This document shows positions 39,161 through 48,288 of a stretch of DNA of 61,346 nucleotides, piece after piece; within the stretch, counting starts at the first letter, position 1; the number at the start of each line of letters is the position of its first letter. The position numbers were made by a program, and so were the translations under genes. The stretch is from Prasinococcaceae sp. CCMP 1430. Taxonomy: Eukaryota; Prasinodermophyta; Palmophyllophyceae; Prasinococcales; Prasinococcaceae. Below the pieces are notes generated by a model that saw only the letters and a program-made list of their open reading frames with translations, was not told the DNA's origin and did not search any database. The stretch is taken from NCBI GenBank assembly GCA_013416795.1, contig RQSC01001094.1, positions 1,912 through 63,257 on the forward strand, read 5' to 3'.

Positions 39161-40500
39161 TCACGAAAATTTGCCCAACTCCATCTTTTTTGCGATGGCC
39201 TTGGAGCCGTGGTACACGAAGCCGTCCACCATGGAGCTCACGGTGAAGATGCCGCCTAGTATGGCGAACACGCTCGTGAGGAACTGCAGCGCCGATCGCC
39301 TCTCCTCGGCGAACTTGATCTTGATGGGGCTGAGGTCGTAGTAGAAGAACACGCCCGGCACGCCGCCGCTCATGATATTCGCCATGGGCTTGTAGTGCCT
39401 CGTGAACGAAAACTGGTTGGTGTTGATCATCACGCCGGTCACCTCCTCGTACTGCGTGGGGACTACCTTGACGAAGTAGCTGAACATGCCGGTGGACGAT
39501 GTGGCGGGCATCGTGACCACCTCCTCGTCGAGCGGATTGACAGCGCCCGGGAATGACTCTCCGAAACTGAGGGAGTTGATGGTGTGGCTCGTGTCGAAGT
39601 CATAGCTCGCAAAAGGCATGAGGTCATGCACATGCAAGCCATTCTGGTTGAAGGACTTGCCTGGCGCGAAATGGAAATTGCCGGCAACCTTGTTCACGTC
39701 TATGTGCCCCCATATCCTGCACCCCTCCCCCTGTTGCGCGTGTAACTTGGCCGTGAAGCCCTCGCGCACGCACTGCTTGATCCCATCGGCGTTCGAGAAG
39801 GACCAGCCCGCGCGCCTGTACGCCTCGCGCACCTCGTCGCACGTATTACAGCACCTTGTTTCGTCGCTCTCCGCGCCGTAGCAGCTGCCGCACTCCTCGC
39901 CCTCGTCCTCGCCACCTCCGATAACCGCCTGGCTCGAGTGACACACAGGATGACACGAACGTCAGGACGCGCCAGCGAGCGCATCCGGGCACACACACAC
40001 TACATTGCGTGTACCAGCACACGCGCACACCAGAGCGCGCATGCCGCGTATCAAAGAGCATTTCGACGCAGCGGGACGCGAGGCGCCGGGCGCACCTCGT
40101 TGTCCTTCATGTCTGTACCCCCGACGATGTGCCTCTCTGCCTCGGCGATCGGCTTGCCCTGCTTGTCAAGTCTGCGCTTGTAGATCGTATGGTCCACGTC
40201 CAGATGATTGTCGCCGGTGATGTCCATCGCGTCCAGGCTAATTACGCCGCATCCCATCGCGTGGAACGTCATGTCGAGGTTGATCCTGAGTGTGACATCG
40301 CGAGAGGTGTCGACCTCGAGCTCATTCACGGTGTCGGTCCTGACGTACGCGCGTAGCTCCGACAGGAAGAGCGCCGCCATCAAGAACGCCGCAATGAGCG
40401 TGATCGCGCCACCCGCCGACGTCCGCGTCGCGAACTCCGAGTTGACGCGGGGGTGCATGTCCATGCGGCGGAAGCGCGCGCCCACGCCGCCCCCCGCCAT
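39161..40500 (-). CDS. ERV46: Erv46/ERGIC3 COPII vesicle cargo receptor subunit
   Basis: Two exons: 40500-40096 and 39928-39161 (167-nt intron, phase 0), 390 residues, close to the family length of about 385-415. Membrane helix 1 is ITLIAAFLMAALFLSELRAYV after a short cytosolic end (RFRRMDMHPRVN). Family blocks: MTFHAMGCGVISLDAMDITG, HLDVDHTIYKRRLDKQG, the Erv46 cysteine cluster CYGAESDETRCCNTCDEV, GCRIWGHIDVNKVAGNFHFA, TINSLSFGESFPGAVNPLD, YFVKVVPTQYEEV and GGVPGVFFYYDLSPIKIKF, ending with helix 2 (LTSVFAILGGIFTVSSMV). It forms a heterocomplex with Erv41 in COPII vesicles. It lies convergent with the Erv41-like gene, 60 nt apart at the stops. Confidence 0.92.
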
Positions 40501-40764
40501 TGCCGCCGAGGGTGCACCCACCGCGGCGCTCCACCGAGGGCGCCCTGCAGCCAGGCGCCCCCCCCCCCCTCGCGTACGCGCTGTGGCGGCGGGGGCTCCT
40601 GCGCGTCTGCCGGCCGCGTCTGCCCTCGTCGCCAGCGCCGGCACGCCGCGCATCAAAACGCCCGCATTCAGCACCCGCCACGATATTCAAGGTATTCAAT
40701 ATCACACGTGCTCACGGGAGCCACACTTGCGCGGGTCGAAACGCATGCGGCGTTTTTCGGCCGC
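40501..40764. promoter_or_regulatory. Divergent promoter of ERV46 and NF-YA
   Basis: 264 nt with a central AT-rich island containing CGATATTCAAGGTATTCAA (about 40681-40699). Confidence 0.5.
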
Positions 40765-42129
40765 ATGCGAGGCCGACGTTGCGCGCAAAGTTTGTTTTTG
40801 AGCGCGCAGCCGGAGGCGCTGCGGCCGCGGCTGTTGCCTGTGCCACTCGCCGCTGGCAGGGCGGCTGCGGGGCTGCCCCCGGCTGCAGGCGCCGCTAAGG
40901 GCGGCTGCGGCGGCTGCGGCGGCGGAGGTGGCCGTGGTGGTGCTGGACAGGGGGCTCAGAGGGCGGGCGAGGGAGCTGGGCCCTCCGCCTTGGGCGTGAG
41001 CTTCGAGCGCTGCAGGCCCAGGGTCGGGGGCCTCCGGAAGGCTGCGCAAGCGGCGTGCATGGCGTCAGGCGGCGAGGGCAGCCACGCTGCCGAGAGCGGG
41101 GCGCGTGGAGGCGCGCAGGTGGGCGGGCCTGCCGATGGAGGGCACTCCCTCTTGCCCGCAGCGCTGCCTCTCCCGCCCGCCTACTTTCTCAACGTTCCGG
41201 CTGCAGCGTCCGCTGGCGCGGCGAGGGCGCAGCAGGCAGGAGCGCCCAGCGCCGGTGCAGCAGGCAGAGGCGAGTCATCGGACCGCAGCCCGCCACGGCC
41301 CATGCCACGAGCGCGGCCAAATGCGGAGCAGCTGCGTGCGTTCCACCAGATGCAGGCACAGCATATTCTGAGGTCGCTCAACACCAATGGCCAGTACGGC
41401 GTCATCCCGGCTAGCGGGGACGCGGTCGGCGCTGGCATTGGCAGCAGGGCCAACGTTCTGCCGCGTGCGGCGGGCGAGGCACAGAAGGAGACAGAGGGGG
41501 ATAGTGCGTCTGAACGAGACGCACCGGGCGCCGATGGCAAGGAGCACGACGGGCAGGGCAGTGCTGCGGTGCAAGACAGCCAGGGCCGAGGGGCCGAGGG
41601 AGCTGATGGGGACCGGCGTGCTCCCAAGCGCAAGCGCAAGAGCGGGGTCCGCAATTGCAAGAGCGGGGTCCGCAAGCGCAAGAGCGGGGCCCGCAAGCGC
41701 AAGGGCGGGGTCGAGGACGCGGGCGGCTCGGCGGCCTCGGCGGAAGGGGGCGAGGACGCAGCAGCGGCGCCTTTGAAGCCAGACGCGGTACTGAGCATGC
41801 CAGGTCTTGGGTACCCCGTGCCTATCGTGGCGATTCCCGGCTACAACGGCGGTCCGCAGGTATTCGTCAATACCAAGCAGGCGAAGGCTATCATGCGTCG
41901 GCGAGAGCAGAGAGCCAAGCTGGCTCGCACGACCGAGACCGCCCGGAAGCAGTACCTCCACGAGAGCAGGCACAGGCACGCGACAAAGCGAAAGCGAGGG
42001 CCGAACGGGAGATTCCTCACCAAGGCAGAGCTCACGGCACAGCAGGAGGACGTTGGCGGCGCCGGCGCGACCGCAGGCGAGCACGATGCGGCCGCTGGCG
42101 GCAGCAACGAGGCCAGCGGGGCGCAGTAG
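40765..42129 (+). CDS. NF-YA: CCAAT-binding factor subunit NF-YA (HAP2)
   Basis: Frame from the ATG at 40765 (454 residues); an ATG at 41059 (356 residues) is equally possible. The conserved core lies at about residues 365-425. It starts VFVNTKQAKAIMRRREQRAKL, the subunit-interaction helix that contacts NF-YB/NF-YC. The CCAAT-binding helix and basic end follow, YLHESRHRHATKRKRGPNGRF, with the invariant ESRHxHAxxRxRGxxGRF pattern. The rest is Gly/Ala-rich at the N-terminus, acidic in the middle, and has a tandem basic repeat (KSGVRKRKSGARKRKGG) before the core. The inferred role is sequence-specific transcription factor in the NF-Y trimer. An A-for-canonical Tyr/His change occurs in the first helix (TKQAKAIMRR instead of xKQYHRIxxRR). 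Confidence 0.88.
   Translation: MRGRRCAQSLFLSAQPEALRPRLLPVPLAAGRAAAGLPPAAGAAKGGCGGCGGGGGRGGAGQGAQRAGEGAGPSALGVSFERCRPRVGGLRKAAQAACMASGGEGSHAAESGARGGAQVGGPADGGHSLLPAALPLPPAYFLNVPAAASAGAARAQQAGAPSAGAAGRGESSDRSPPRPMPRARPNAEQLRAFHQMQAQHILRSLNTNGQYGVIPASGDAVGAGIGSRANVLPRAAGEAQKETEGDSASERDAPGADGKEHDGQGSAAVQDSQGRGAEGADGDRRAPKRKRKSGVRNCKSGVRKRKSGARKRKGGVEDAGGSAASAEGGEDAAAAPLKPDAVLSMPGLGYPVPIVAIPGYNGGPQVFVNTKQAKAIMRRREQRAKLARTTETARKQYLHESRHRHATKRKRGPNGRFLTKAELTAQQEDVGGAGATAGEHDAAAGGSNEASGAQ
41622..41712 (+). repeat. Short tandem coding repeat in NF-YA
   Basis: About four head-to-tail imperfect units of 18-24 nt built on AAGAGCGGGGTCCGCAAGCG. They encode Lys/Arg/Ser/Gly repeats that look like duplicated nuclear signals. 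Confidence 0.75.
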
Positions 42130-42183
42130 TGAGCGAGATCGGTCGTGTGTATTTTAAAAATAGCGGATGTACCAAGCCCCCGC

Positions 42184-43125
42184 TCACTGCACCGACTGCA
42201 CCTGCGTCCACTGGCCGTCGATGGCCTCCTTCCAGAGGGTCACCTGGTTGTTGGCATCGGACACGGCGAGGATATTGCCAGTCACCGACCAGCTGACGCG
42301 CCACACCGGCGCCCCGAAGTTGTGCAGCTGCACGTTAGTCCACGCCGCGCCGGCGTCCGCCTGGGTCCAGATTTGCACGGTACCATCCTGCGACGCGCTC
42401 GCGATTGTGTTCTTGGGTAGGCCGATGTTGGGCGCCCAGGCGGCGTCCCGCACCCAGTCCGAGTGTGCTGAAAGCGTGTGCTCGAGCGCCCACTCGCCCC
42501 CGACAGCCTGCTGCACCCAAACCTTGAGCGTGTTGTCGCATCCGGCGCTCACGAGCCGGCGCACCGGCGCGGCGCCCTGCGCAACACCCACGAGCGCACC
42601 CGCCGACGCGGCGGGGGACCAGCTCACGGCCAGGGCACCCAGCGTGTGCGCCCCTGACAGTTTCTTGGAGTCCCACTCGCCCGTCTGGTCGTTGTACGCC
42701 AGCACTGCCACGCTGCCGTCCGACGACGCGCTCGCCAGCATCAGCCCGAGCTCGTGCGGCGCCCAGCACACGCTGTTGACCGAGCTGTCGTGCAGTGTCG
42801 CCGGGCTCACGTACACCTGCGTCCAGCTGCGCCCCTGCGAGCCCTCGGCCTCGCGCCACACGATCACCTTGTGGTCGTACCCGCAGGTGGCCAACAGGCT
42901 GCCGAACTTAGGGTGCGCCCACGCCACCTGCCACACGGGCCCCTCGTGGCCGCTGAGATCAGCTAGGTGCGACTGCGAAGGCGCGTCCGGCGAGCCCGAG
43001 ACGGAGAACACCTTCACCGTGCGGTCGCTGCTGCACGTGGCGAGGCGCGTCCCATAGTAGTCGAGCTGGCAGTCGTGCACGACGTCCTGGTGGCCCGTCT
43101 CCATCGGAGTGGTAGCAACGGCCAT
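42184..43125 (-). CDS. SEC13: COPII coat / nuclear pore WD40 protein SEC13
   Basis: Single exon, 313 residues from the ATG at 43125, the usual SEC13 length. It starts with HQDVVHDCQLDYYGTRLATC, then six WD-type blades: TVKVFSV, GHEGPVWQVAWAHPKFGSLLATCGYDHKVIVW, HDSSVNSVCWAPHELGLMLASAS, VSAGCDNTLKVW, HSDWVRDAAWAPNIGLPKNTIASAS and FGAPVWRVSWSVTGNILAVSDANNQVTLWKE. SEC13 pairs with SEC31 in the COPII outer coat and with Nup145C in the nuclear pore outer ring. It ends 54 nt from the convergent NF-YA gene and shares a divergent region with VPS53. Confidence 0.95.
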   Translation of the reverse strand: MAVATTPMETGHQDVVHDCQLDYYGTRLATCSSDRTVKVFSVSGSPDAPSQSHLADLSGHEGPVWQVAWAHPKFGSLLATCGYDHKVIVWREAEGSQGRSWTQVYVSPATLHDSSVNSVCWAPHELGLMLASASSDGSVAVLAYNDQTGEWDSKKLSGAHTLGALAVSWSPAASAGALVGVAQGAAPVRRLVSAGCDNTLKVWVQQAVGGEWALEHTLSAHSDWVRDAAWAPNIGLPKNTIASASQDGTVQIWTQADAGAAWTNVQLHNFGAPVWRVSWSVTGNILAVSDANNQVTLWKEAIDGQWTQVQSVQ

Positions 43126-43962
43126 GGCCGCGGCGGGCGTGCGCGCGCGAGAGTGCGCGGAGTCTGTTTTGACCGCTTGCTCGCGGCGCCGACGAACGCC
43201 TCCCCCTCCGCTCCTCTCCTCGGCCACTCTCCTCCTCTTACCCCTGCGCGGTCCGCTGTGGGCAGCGCGGATGCGTCCTCGCCCTCCCGCTGCCGTCCGC
43301 CGGCCACCGCCCTACGAGCGTGCACGAGCTCGCGCGCGCGTGCGCCTTCGCCCGTGGCTGAGCCGCCAGTCGCGCGCGCGATGGGGCACCGACCTCGGCC
43401 TCAGATCGCCCTCCTCGTCGCCCTTCACTCCCGTCTGCGCCGTCCAGCGCCCCACTACTTGCCTCCCGCCGTCGCGCGCCGCCAGTGTGGCGCCCGCGCG
43501 GGCCACCCGCCCTCGCCCTCGCCCCCGCCCTCGCGCGCGCGCGCGCGCGGCCAAAAACCGTGCGACGAACTGGCGTCCTTCCGGAAAATCCCCTCCAGGC
43601 AAAGGCCACTTCCAACTCTCTGCGCCACCGTTTCCGGGAAGGCGCCGCGGGCGCGCATTCGCGAGCGCGCAACGAAATGTCGTTCCGCCGATCGCTCGCG
43701 CGGTTCGGGGCACGGCGCGCCCTCGCCCCGACCCCAGTCTACCCGCCAGCGTCCCCGGCAAGGCCCGGATTGTACCGGGTGAATGAGCGAGACCTAGGCG
43801 GTCGGACCGGGTTCGAACCGGGGTCAGGCCGCGTCCCCGCGCCGCGCGCGCCGCCGCGAAAAAACGCCGCGCGCCGGAGGATTTTGATTTTGATTTTGAT
43901 TTTATTTATTTTTATCGTGTTCGTGTGTGTTTGAGCGCGTGCGCTCTTGCCTCAGAACAAGG

Positions 43963-44017
<55 letters not shown>

Positions 44018-44253
44018 TTCCAAGGGGGGGTGTTGAGAGCGCATGCTGTGGCCCTTCCCCTGCTTCGCCTCCCCTCCGTGAGGGGGGGAGGCCAGAGCTC
44101 GCGCGCGGCGCGCCCGCCAGGGGCGGGTGGCTCGGGCCCCGAGGTCAGCGGGGCGACTTGGGAGAGGGGAGAGACAGGGAGCGTGAGTGTGCAGGAGAGG
44201 CTTTGGGAAGGCGCGGGCCGAGGGCCACGCGCCCGCCGCCCCGCGGGCGGACG
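43126..44253. promoter_or_regulatory. Divergent region between SEC13 and VPS53
   Basis: 1.1 kb of mostly GC-rich sequence with no recognised gene. Near the centre a GATTTT repeat (about 43882-43905) begins an AT-rich patch ending in a long T tract. A GGTTCGAACC palindrome near 43808 looks like a tRNA B box but no tRNA fold fits. Confidence 0.55.
43964..44014. repeat. Poly(T) tract, 51 nt
   Basis: Uninterrupted run of T in the promoter of VPS53. On the opposite strand it is poly(A) without a recognisable retroposed gene next to it. It is likely length-variable or of uncertain length in the assembly. Confidence 0.9.
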
Positions 44254-46827
44254 ATGGAGTTCGACGCCGGTGCGGTTGAGGGGGGCGGCGGTGCCCCCGC
44301 TGCTGCGCCGATTGTGCTCGACGGCGACGTGCTTGAGATGGGCGTCGGGGGCGGGGACACGGCGGAGGATCCCTTCGACGCCGAGGACTTCTCGGCGGTT
44401 GCACTGGTGAACTCGCTCTTCCCGACCGAGGCGTCGCTCTCGGGCATCGAGCCGTTCTGCGGCAGGCTACGGCGGAAGATCGGTCGCGTGGACGCTGACA
44501 TCCTCGGTGCGGTGCGCGAGCAGAGCAGCAGCGGCGCCCGTGCGAAGGAGGACCTGTCGGATGCCACGGCTGCGATCCGCGAGCTGCAAGGCCGCATTCA
44601 CGAGATCAAGCGCAAGTCGGAACAGTCCGAGGCGATGGTGCAGGAGATCTGCCGCGACATCAAGAAGCTCGACTTCGCGAAGAAGCACCTCACAACAACA
44701 ATCACAGCGCTGCGCAGGCTCGCGATGCTCGTGAGCGCGGTGGACCAGCTGGAAGCAATGGCGTCCAAGCGCCAGTACCGCGAGGCCGCCAACCTGCTCG
44801 AGGCTGTCAACCAGCTCATGGAGCACTTCGCGCCGTACGGCTCCATCCCGAAGCTCGCCGAGCTGCGCGGCAAGTTCGCTGCCATCAGGCAGCTGATGCG
44901 CAGCGCCATCTTCGAGGACTTCCAGAGGCTAGGCACGGCGAGCGCGGCGGAGGGCGCGGGTGGGGGCGTGGACAACGACGAAGAGCACGTCGCGGCCGTC
45001 CTGTCCGCGCCCCCTCAGCAGTTGGCCGACGCCTGCCTGGTGGTGGAGGCGCTCGAGACGGGCGTGCGAGACGACCTCGTGAAGATGGTCGTCGGGCGCG
45101 AGCTCGACACGTACAGGCAGATCTTCGGCGTTTCGACAGAGGGTGGCAAGCTCGAGACGGCTGACCGCCGCTATGCGTGGATTCGGCGCCGCGTGCGCGC
45201 CAACGAGGAGACCTGGAGCGTCTTTCCCGCGCACTGGAACGTGCTGGGCTTGCTCGTGGCGGAGCTGTGCACGCTCACACGCACGCACCTGTCCGATATG
45301 CTCACCGCGCGGCACGGAGAGGTCGAGGTTGCGACGCTGCTGCAGGTGCTCCAGAGAACGATCGAGTTCGAGAAGGACATGCAGGAGCGCTTCGGGGGAC
45401 TCCCTGCTCAGGCGGCCGACGAGGAGGCGGACGTCTTCGCTGGCGTTGGCGGCGCTGGCAACTCCGCTGCCGACGTGCGTGGCAAGTACGAGCGCATGCG
45501 CAAGGAGCAAGCTGCGGAGGAGGCCGAGGAGGCCAACGGACCTCAGCCCGCCACGCAGCAAGTGGCGTTCCAGGGGCTCATCAGCTCGTGCATTGAGCCC
45601 CACCTGGGCGCGTACACCGCCCTAGAAACGCAGACGCTCATTGAGACGCTCGATCAGCTCATCGCCAGCGAGACGTGGGACGGCGAGGGCAGCAGCAGCG
45701 GCAAAGTGCTCGCGAGTGCCGAACACCTCTTCTTGCACATCAAGAAGGTCAAGGATCGCTGCTCGGCGCTGAGCCGTGGCCAGACGCTGTACAAGATGCA
45801 GAGCGGCCTCTGCAAGGTGCTCCTCGCGTACGCCCAGAAGCTCGCGGCACGCTTGCCCAAAACCGCCGGTGGCGCCGCGATCGCGACCGCTGGGCTGCCA
45901 GGCGTGTCGCCCGCGGACTGGCGCGTGTACTGCCAGGAGAAAGACGAGGTCGCGGCGGCCTTCATCGTCAACACGTGCGAGTACTGCCAGAAGACCACCA
46001 CCGCGCTCGCTGACTCCATTCGGCGCGCCATCGAGCCCGCCTTCGCGGAGCGCGTGGACATGACGGGGGCCGAGGACGAGCTTCTTGCGTCGGGCGCGCG
46101 CGCCTTGGGCATTCTCGTGCTCGCGGTGGAGACCCGCCTGAACGAGCCCCTGCTTGCCATGGCGAAGCTTCCCTGGGGCACTCTCGAGGACGTCGGCGAT
46201 CAGAGCGAGTGGTCGCGGCAGGTGAGCCAGACGTTTCAGAGCGCGGGCTTTACGGCCGGGAACGTGCTGGACTCCCTGCACGCCCGCCTGCTGTGCGACA
46301 AGCTCGCCGCCTCGTTCACCCCGCGCCTGTACGCAGCGGTGCTGCGTTGCCACCCCGTGAGCGACGCGGGCGCGCAGCAGATGCTGTTGGACGTGCATGC
46401 CGTCAAGACGGCGCTCGCAAAGCTTCCCAGCTCCATGGGCATGGCTGCGACGCCGGCCAGTTACACCAAGATGGTGCAGCGCGACGTGGGGCGCACGGAG
46501 ACGCTGCTCAAGGTGTTGCCCAGCCCCCAGGACCAGATTGCCGCAACCTTCAGCGCTCTCATCCCGGATGGCACACCCGCGGACTTTGCGGCGCTGCTAG
46601 AGATGAAGGGCCTCAAGCCTGCGGACGCGCGGGCCATGAGCGAGGCGTTCGCGCGCGCGACCGGTGCAACGGCGGGTGCGGGTGCACGCTCGGCTGGCGG
46701 GGCAGCAGGTCGAGCGGGTGGAGTGGGCGCGCCTGCTTCCGCTCGAAGCTCGAGCTCCATGGGGTTGGGCAAGGCCGCCAGTGCTGCGTCCAGCATTCGG
46801 CGCTTCCTCCGCAACGCGCGCCAGTGA
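44254..46827 (+). CDS. VPS53: GARP/EARP complex subunit VPS53
   Basis: Single exon, 857 residues from the ATG at 44254. The opening domain is diagnostic: VALVNSLFPTEASLSGIEPF, the coiled-coil region around RGR.. IHEIKRKSEQSEAMVQEICRD-like, IKKLDFAKKHLTTTITAL and VDQLEAMASKRQYREAANLL, all matching the VPS53 N-terminal domain (FPTE.SL, KIKDIK.KAE.SE.MV..I..DIK.LD.AK.HLT..I). The helical C-terminal part follows to the Ala/Gly-rich tail. VPS53 tethers endosome-derived vesicles at the trans-Golgi with VPS51, 52 and 54. COG4 was considered because of the similar tethering fold, but the N-terminal signature is VPS53. Confidence 0.92.
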   Translation: MEFDAGAVEGGGGAPAAAPIVLDGDVLEMGVGGGDTAEDPFDAEDFSAVALVNSLFPTEASLSGIEPFCGRLRRKIGRVDADILGAVREQSSSGARAKEDLSDATAAIRELQGRIHEIKRKSEQSEAMVQEICRDIKKLDFAKKHLTTTITALRRLAMLVSAVDQLEAMASKRQYREAANLLEAVNQLMEHFAPYGSIPKLAELRGKFAAIRQLMRSAIFEDFQRLGTASAAEGAGGGVDNDEEHVAAVLSAPPQQLADACLVVEALETGVRDDLVKMVVGRELDTYRQIFGVSTEGGKLETADRRYAWIRRRVRANEETWSVFPAHWNVLGLLVAELCTLTRTHLSDMLTARHGEVEVATLLQVLQRTIEFEKDMQERFGGLPAQAADEEADVFAGVGGAGNSAADVRGKYERMRKEQAAEEAEEANGPQPATQQVAFQGLISSCIEPHLGAYTALETQTLIETLDQLIASETWDGEGSSSGKVLASAEHLFLHIKKVKDRCSALSRGQTLYKMQSGLCKVLLAYAQKLAARLPKTAGGAAIATAGLPGVSPADWRVYCQEKDEVAAAFIVNTCEYCQKTTTALADSIRRAIEPAFAERVDMTGAEDELLASGARALGILVLAVETRLNEPLLAMAKLPWGTLEDVGDQSEWSRQVSQTFQSAGFTAGNVLDSLHARLLCDKLAASFTPRLYAAVLRCHPVSDAGAQQMLLDVHAVKTALAKLPSSMGMAATPASYTKMVQRDVGRTETLLKVLPSPQDQIAATFSALIPDGTPADFAALLEMKGLKPADARAMSEAFARATGATAGAGARSAGGAAGRAGGVGAPASARSSSSMGLGKAASAASSIRRFLRNARQ

Positions 46828-46976
46828 CGAGCGCCCGTCTGTAAAAAAAAAATGTACCAACAGTTGCTACAGTTGGCCAGGCTGGCGGTGAGTGGGTGGC
46901 GCCACCTCAGCGCCCCGCGTGTCCTATCCCCGTACGTAGACCAAAAATGCAACCATGGCATTCGCGCGAACGCCTC
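46828..46976. other. Convergent 3' spacer
   Basis: 149 nt between two convergent stops. It contains an A run (TGTAAAAAAAAAATG) just after VPS53. Confidence 0.5.
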
Positions 46977-47702
46977 CTATGACCGGTCGGACTCCCAGCC
47001 GAGCAGCTCGAGCAGCTGGTGATAGTCGTCGACTGCCGCGACGCATCCGAGCTCGAGGAGCTCGTCGGCACCCATCGAGGTGGTGAGGCCGACGCACGCG
47101 ATGCCCGCCGCAATGGCAGCCGTCACCCCGCTCTTGCTGTCCTCGCACACGAGCACCGCAGCCTTGTCCTCGATGTCAAGCAGCTCGCAGCCGCGGTTGT
47201 ATGGCAGGGGGCTTGGCTTGGCCTCTGGCAGCTCGTCCCCCACGATGAGGGCCTCGAAACAGCCGTCCAGGCCCGCCGAGCGTATGAGAAGCTCGGCGTT
47301 CTTGCGCGGCGCATTGGTGACGGCGACGCGGCGTACCGAACGCTCGTCCATGGCAGCCACCATGGCCGTAAGGCCGGAAATGGGGCCAAGGGCGTCGCCC
47401 GCTCGCTCGCGGAAGGCCGTCTCCTTCTCGTCGATGAACTTGGCCGTGTCCTCGGGATTGGTGATGTGCGGGAAAAACTCGTCGACGATGTCCGGGTTGT
47501 GTCGACCGCTTATGCGACGGCGGAAGAGCTCCTCTGTGCACTCCTCGGTGGCGCAGTGCTGCTCGAACATGTCTACGAAGACCGCGTAGTGCAGCGGGTC
47601 GCTGTCGACGAGCGTCCCGTCCACGTCGAACAGCACCGCCCGCAGCGCGCCCGGCGCGCCGAGCGCCCTCAGGCGCTCGCCGCCCCCCCGCAGCGCCGGC
47701 AT
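46977..47702 (-). CDS. HAD-superfamily hydrolase (beta-phosphoglucomutase/SGPP-like phosphatase)
   Basis: Single exon, 241 residues from the ATG at 47702. Motif I is VLFDVDGTLVDSDPLHYAVF (DxDGT nucleophile), followed by the alpha-helical cap (FRRRISGRHNPDIVDEFFP). Motif II is VAVTNAPRKNAELL (Thr after hydrophobic strand), motif III is the lysine in EAKPSPLPYNRGCELL, and motif IV is VLVCEDSKSGVTAAIAAGI (acidic ED for Mg binding). The size and cap match the plant SGPP/GPP-type sugar-phosphate phosphatases. The substrate is inferred to be a small sugar or polyol phosphate. An organellar signal is not evident. Confidence 0.85.
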   Translation of the reverse strand: MPALRGGGERLRALGAPGALRAVLFDVDGTLVDSDPLHYAVFVDMFEQHCATEECTEELFRRRISGRHNPDIVDEFFPHITNPEDTAKFIDEKETAFRERAGDALGPISGLTAMVAAMDERSVRRVAVTNAPRKNAELLIRSAGLDGCFEALIVGDELPEAKPSPLPYNRGCELLDIEDKAAVLVCEDSKSGVTAAIAAGIACVGLTTSMGADELLELGCVAAVDDYHQLLELLGWESDRS

Positions 47703-48288
47703 CCCGGCCAAAAGCAAGGAGCTTCTCACACCGCGGGCATCGCCTCATCAAACGACGCGCCTCGCCGCCCCCCGCGCTGCCGCCGCCATGCGCGCAGCAA
47801 CGGCCGCCGCCCCTCTGGCTCACCCACGCCGGGCGCTCTCATCCCCCCCCTCTCTCTCTCGCGAGCGCACCGGCTCCTGAAGCCCTCGCAAAACAGACCG
47901 CCTCTGCTCATACAGTATTGTCATGCACAAACCCTGAATCCCAACCCTCGACACCAACCCTAATTCTCGCCCGCCTTCCCGAGGATTCCTCCAAAGGATT
48001 TCTTGAGCTTGTCGGGAACTTTGGGGTTCCAGCTGTTTTGATGGGGGGGTTCTCGAAGGCCCACCCGCACCCCCAACCGCGCGCGCGCGAGTGCGGCGGC
48101 GGCGGCTGCCTGCGCCGCTGGGGGGGGGCGCGACACACTCGGCGCGGTGCGCGCGGGGGGTGGCGCAGGGCGTCGGGGGCGCTCGGGACGGGACGGGTCG
48201 ACGCTCTCCGCGGCCACGTCGCGCGCGCGAGCGGGGCGTGCGAGAAAAGGGGAGTTGGGGGTTGGGGAGGGGCTGGGCGGCGCGAGCG
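47703..48288. promoter_or_regulatory. Divergent promoter region of HAD hydrolase and PRL1
   Basis: 586 nt. An AT-richer centre (47890-48050) contains ACCAACCCTAATTCTCG and TTTGGGGTTCCAGC. G-rich runs precede the PRL1 start. Confidence 0.5.

Noticed and set aside
43795..43830. tRNA-like B box (GGTTCGAACC)
   Set aside because: The T-stem does not pair correctly on the + strand, and no acceptor stem, D arm or anticodon arm is found at the right spacing on either strand.
44254..46827. COG4 as identity of the large tether protein
   Set aside because: The N-terminal FPTE and LD-AKKHLTT signatures and the Q-L-E-A-M-x-x-K/R-R-Q-Y block are those of VPS53.
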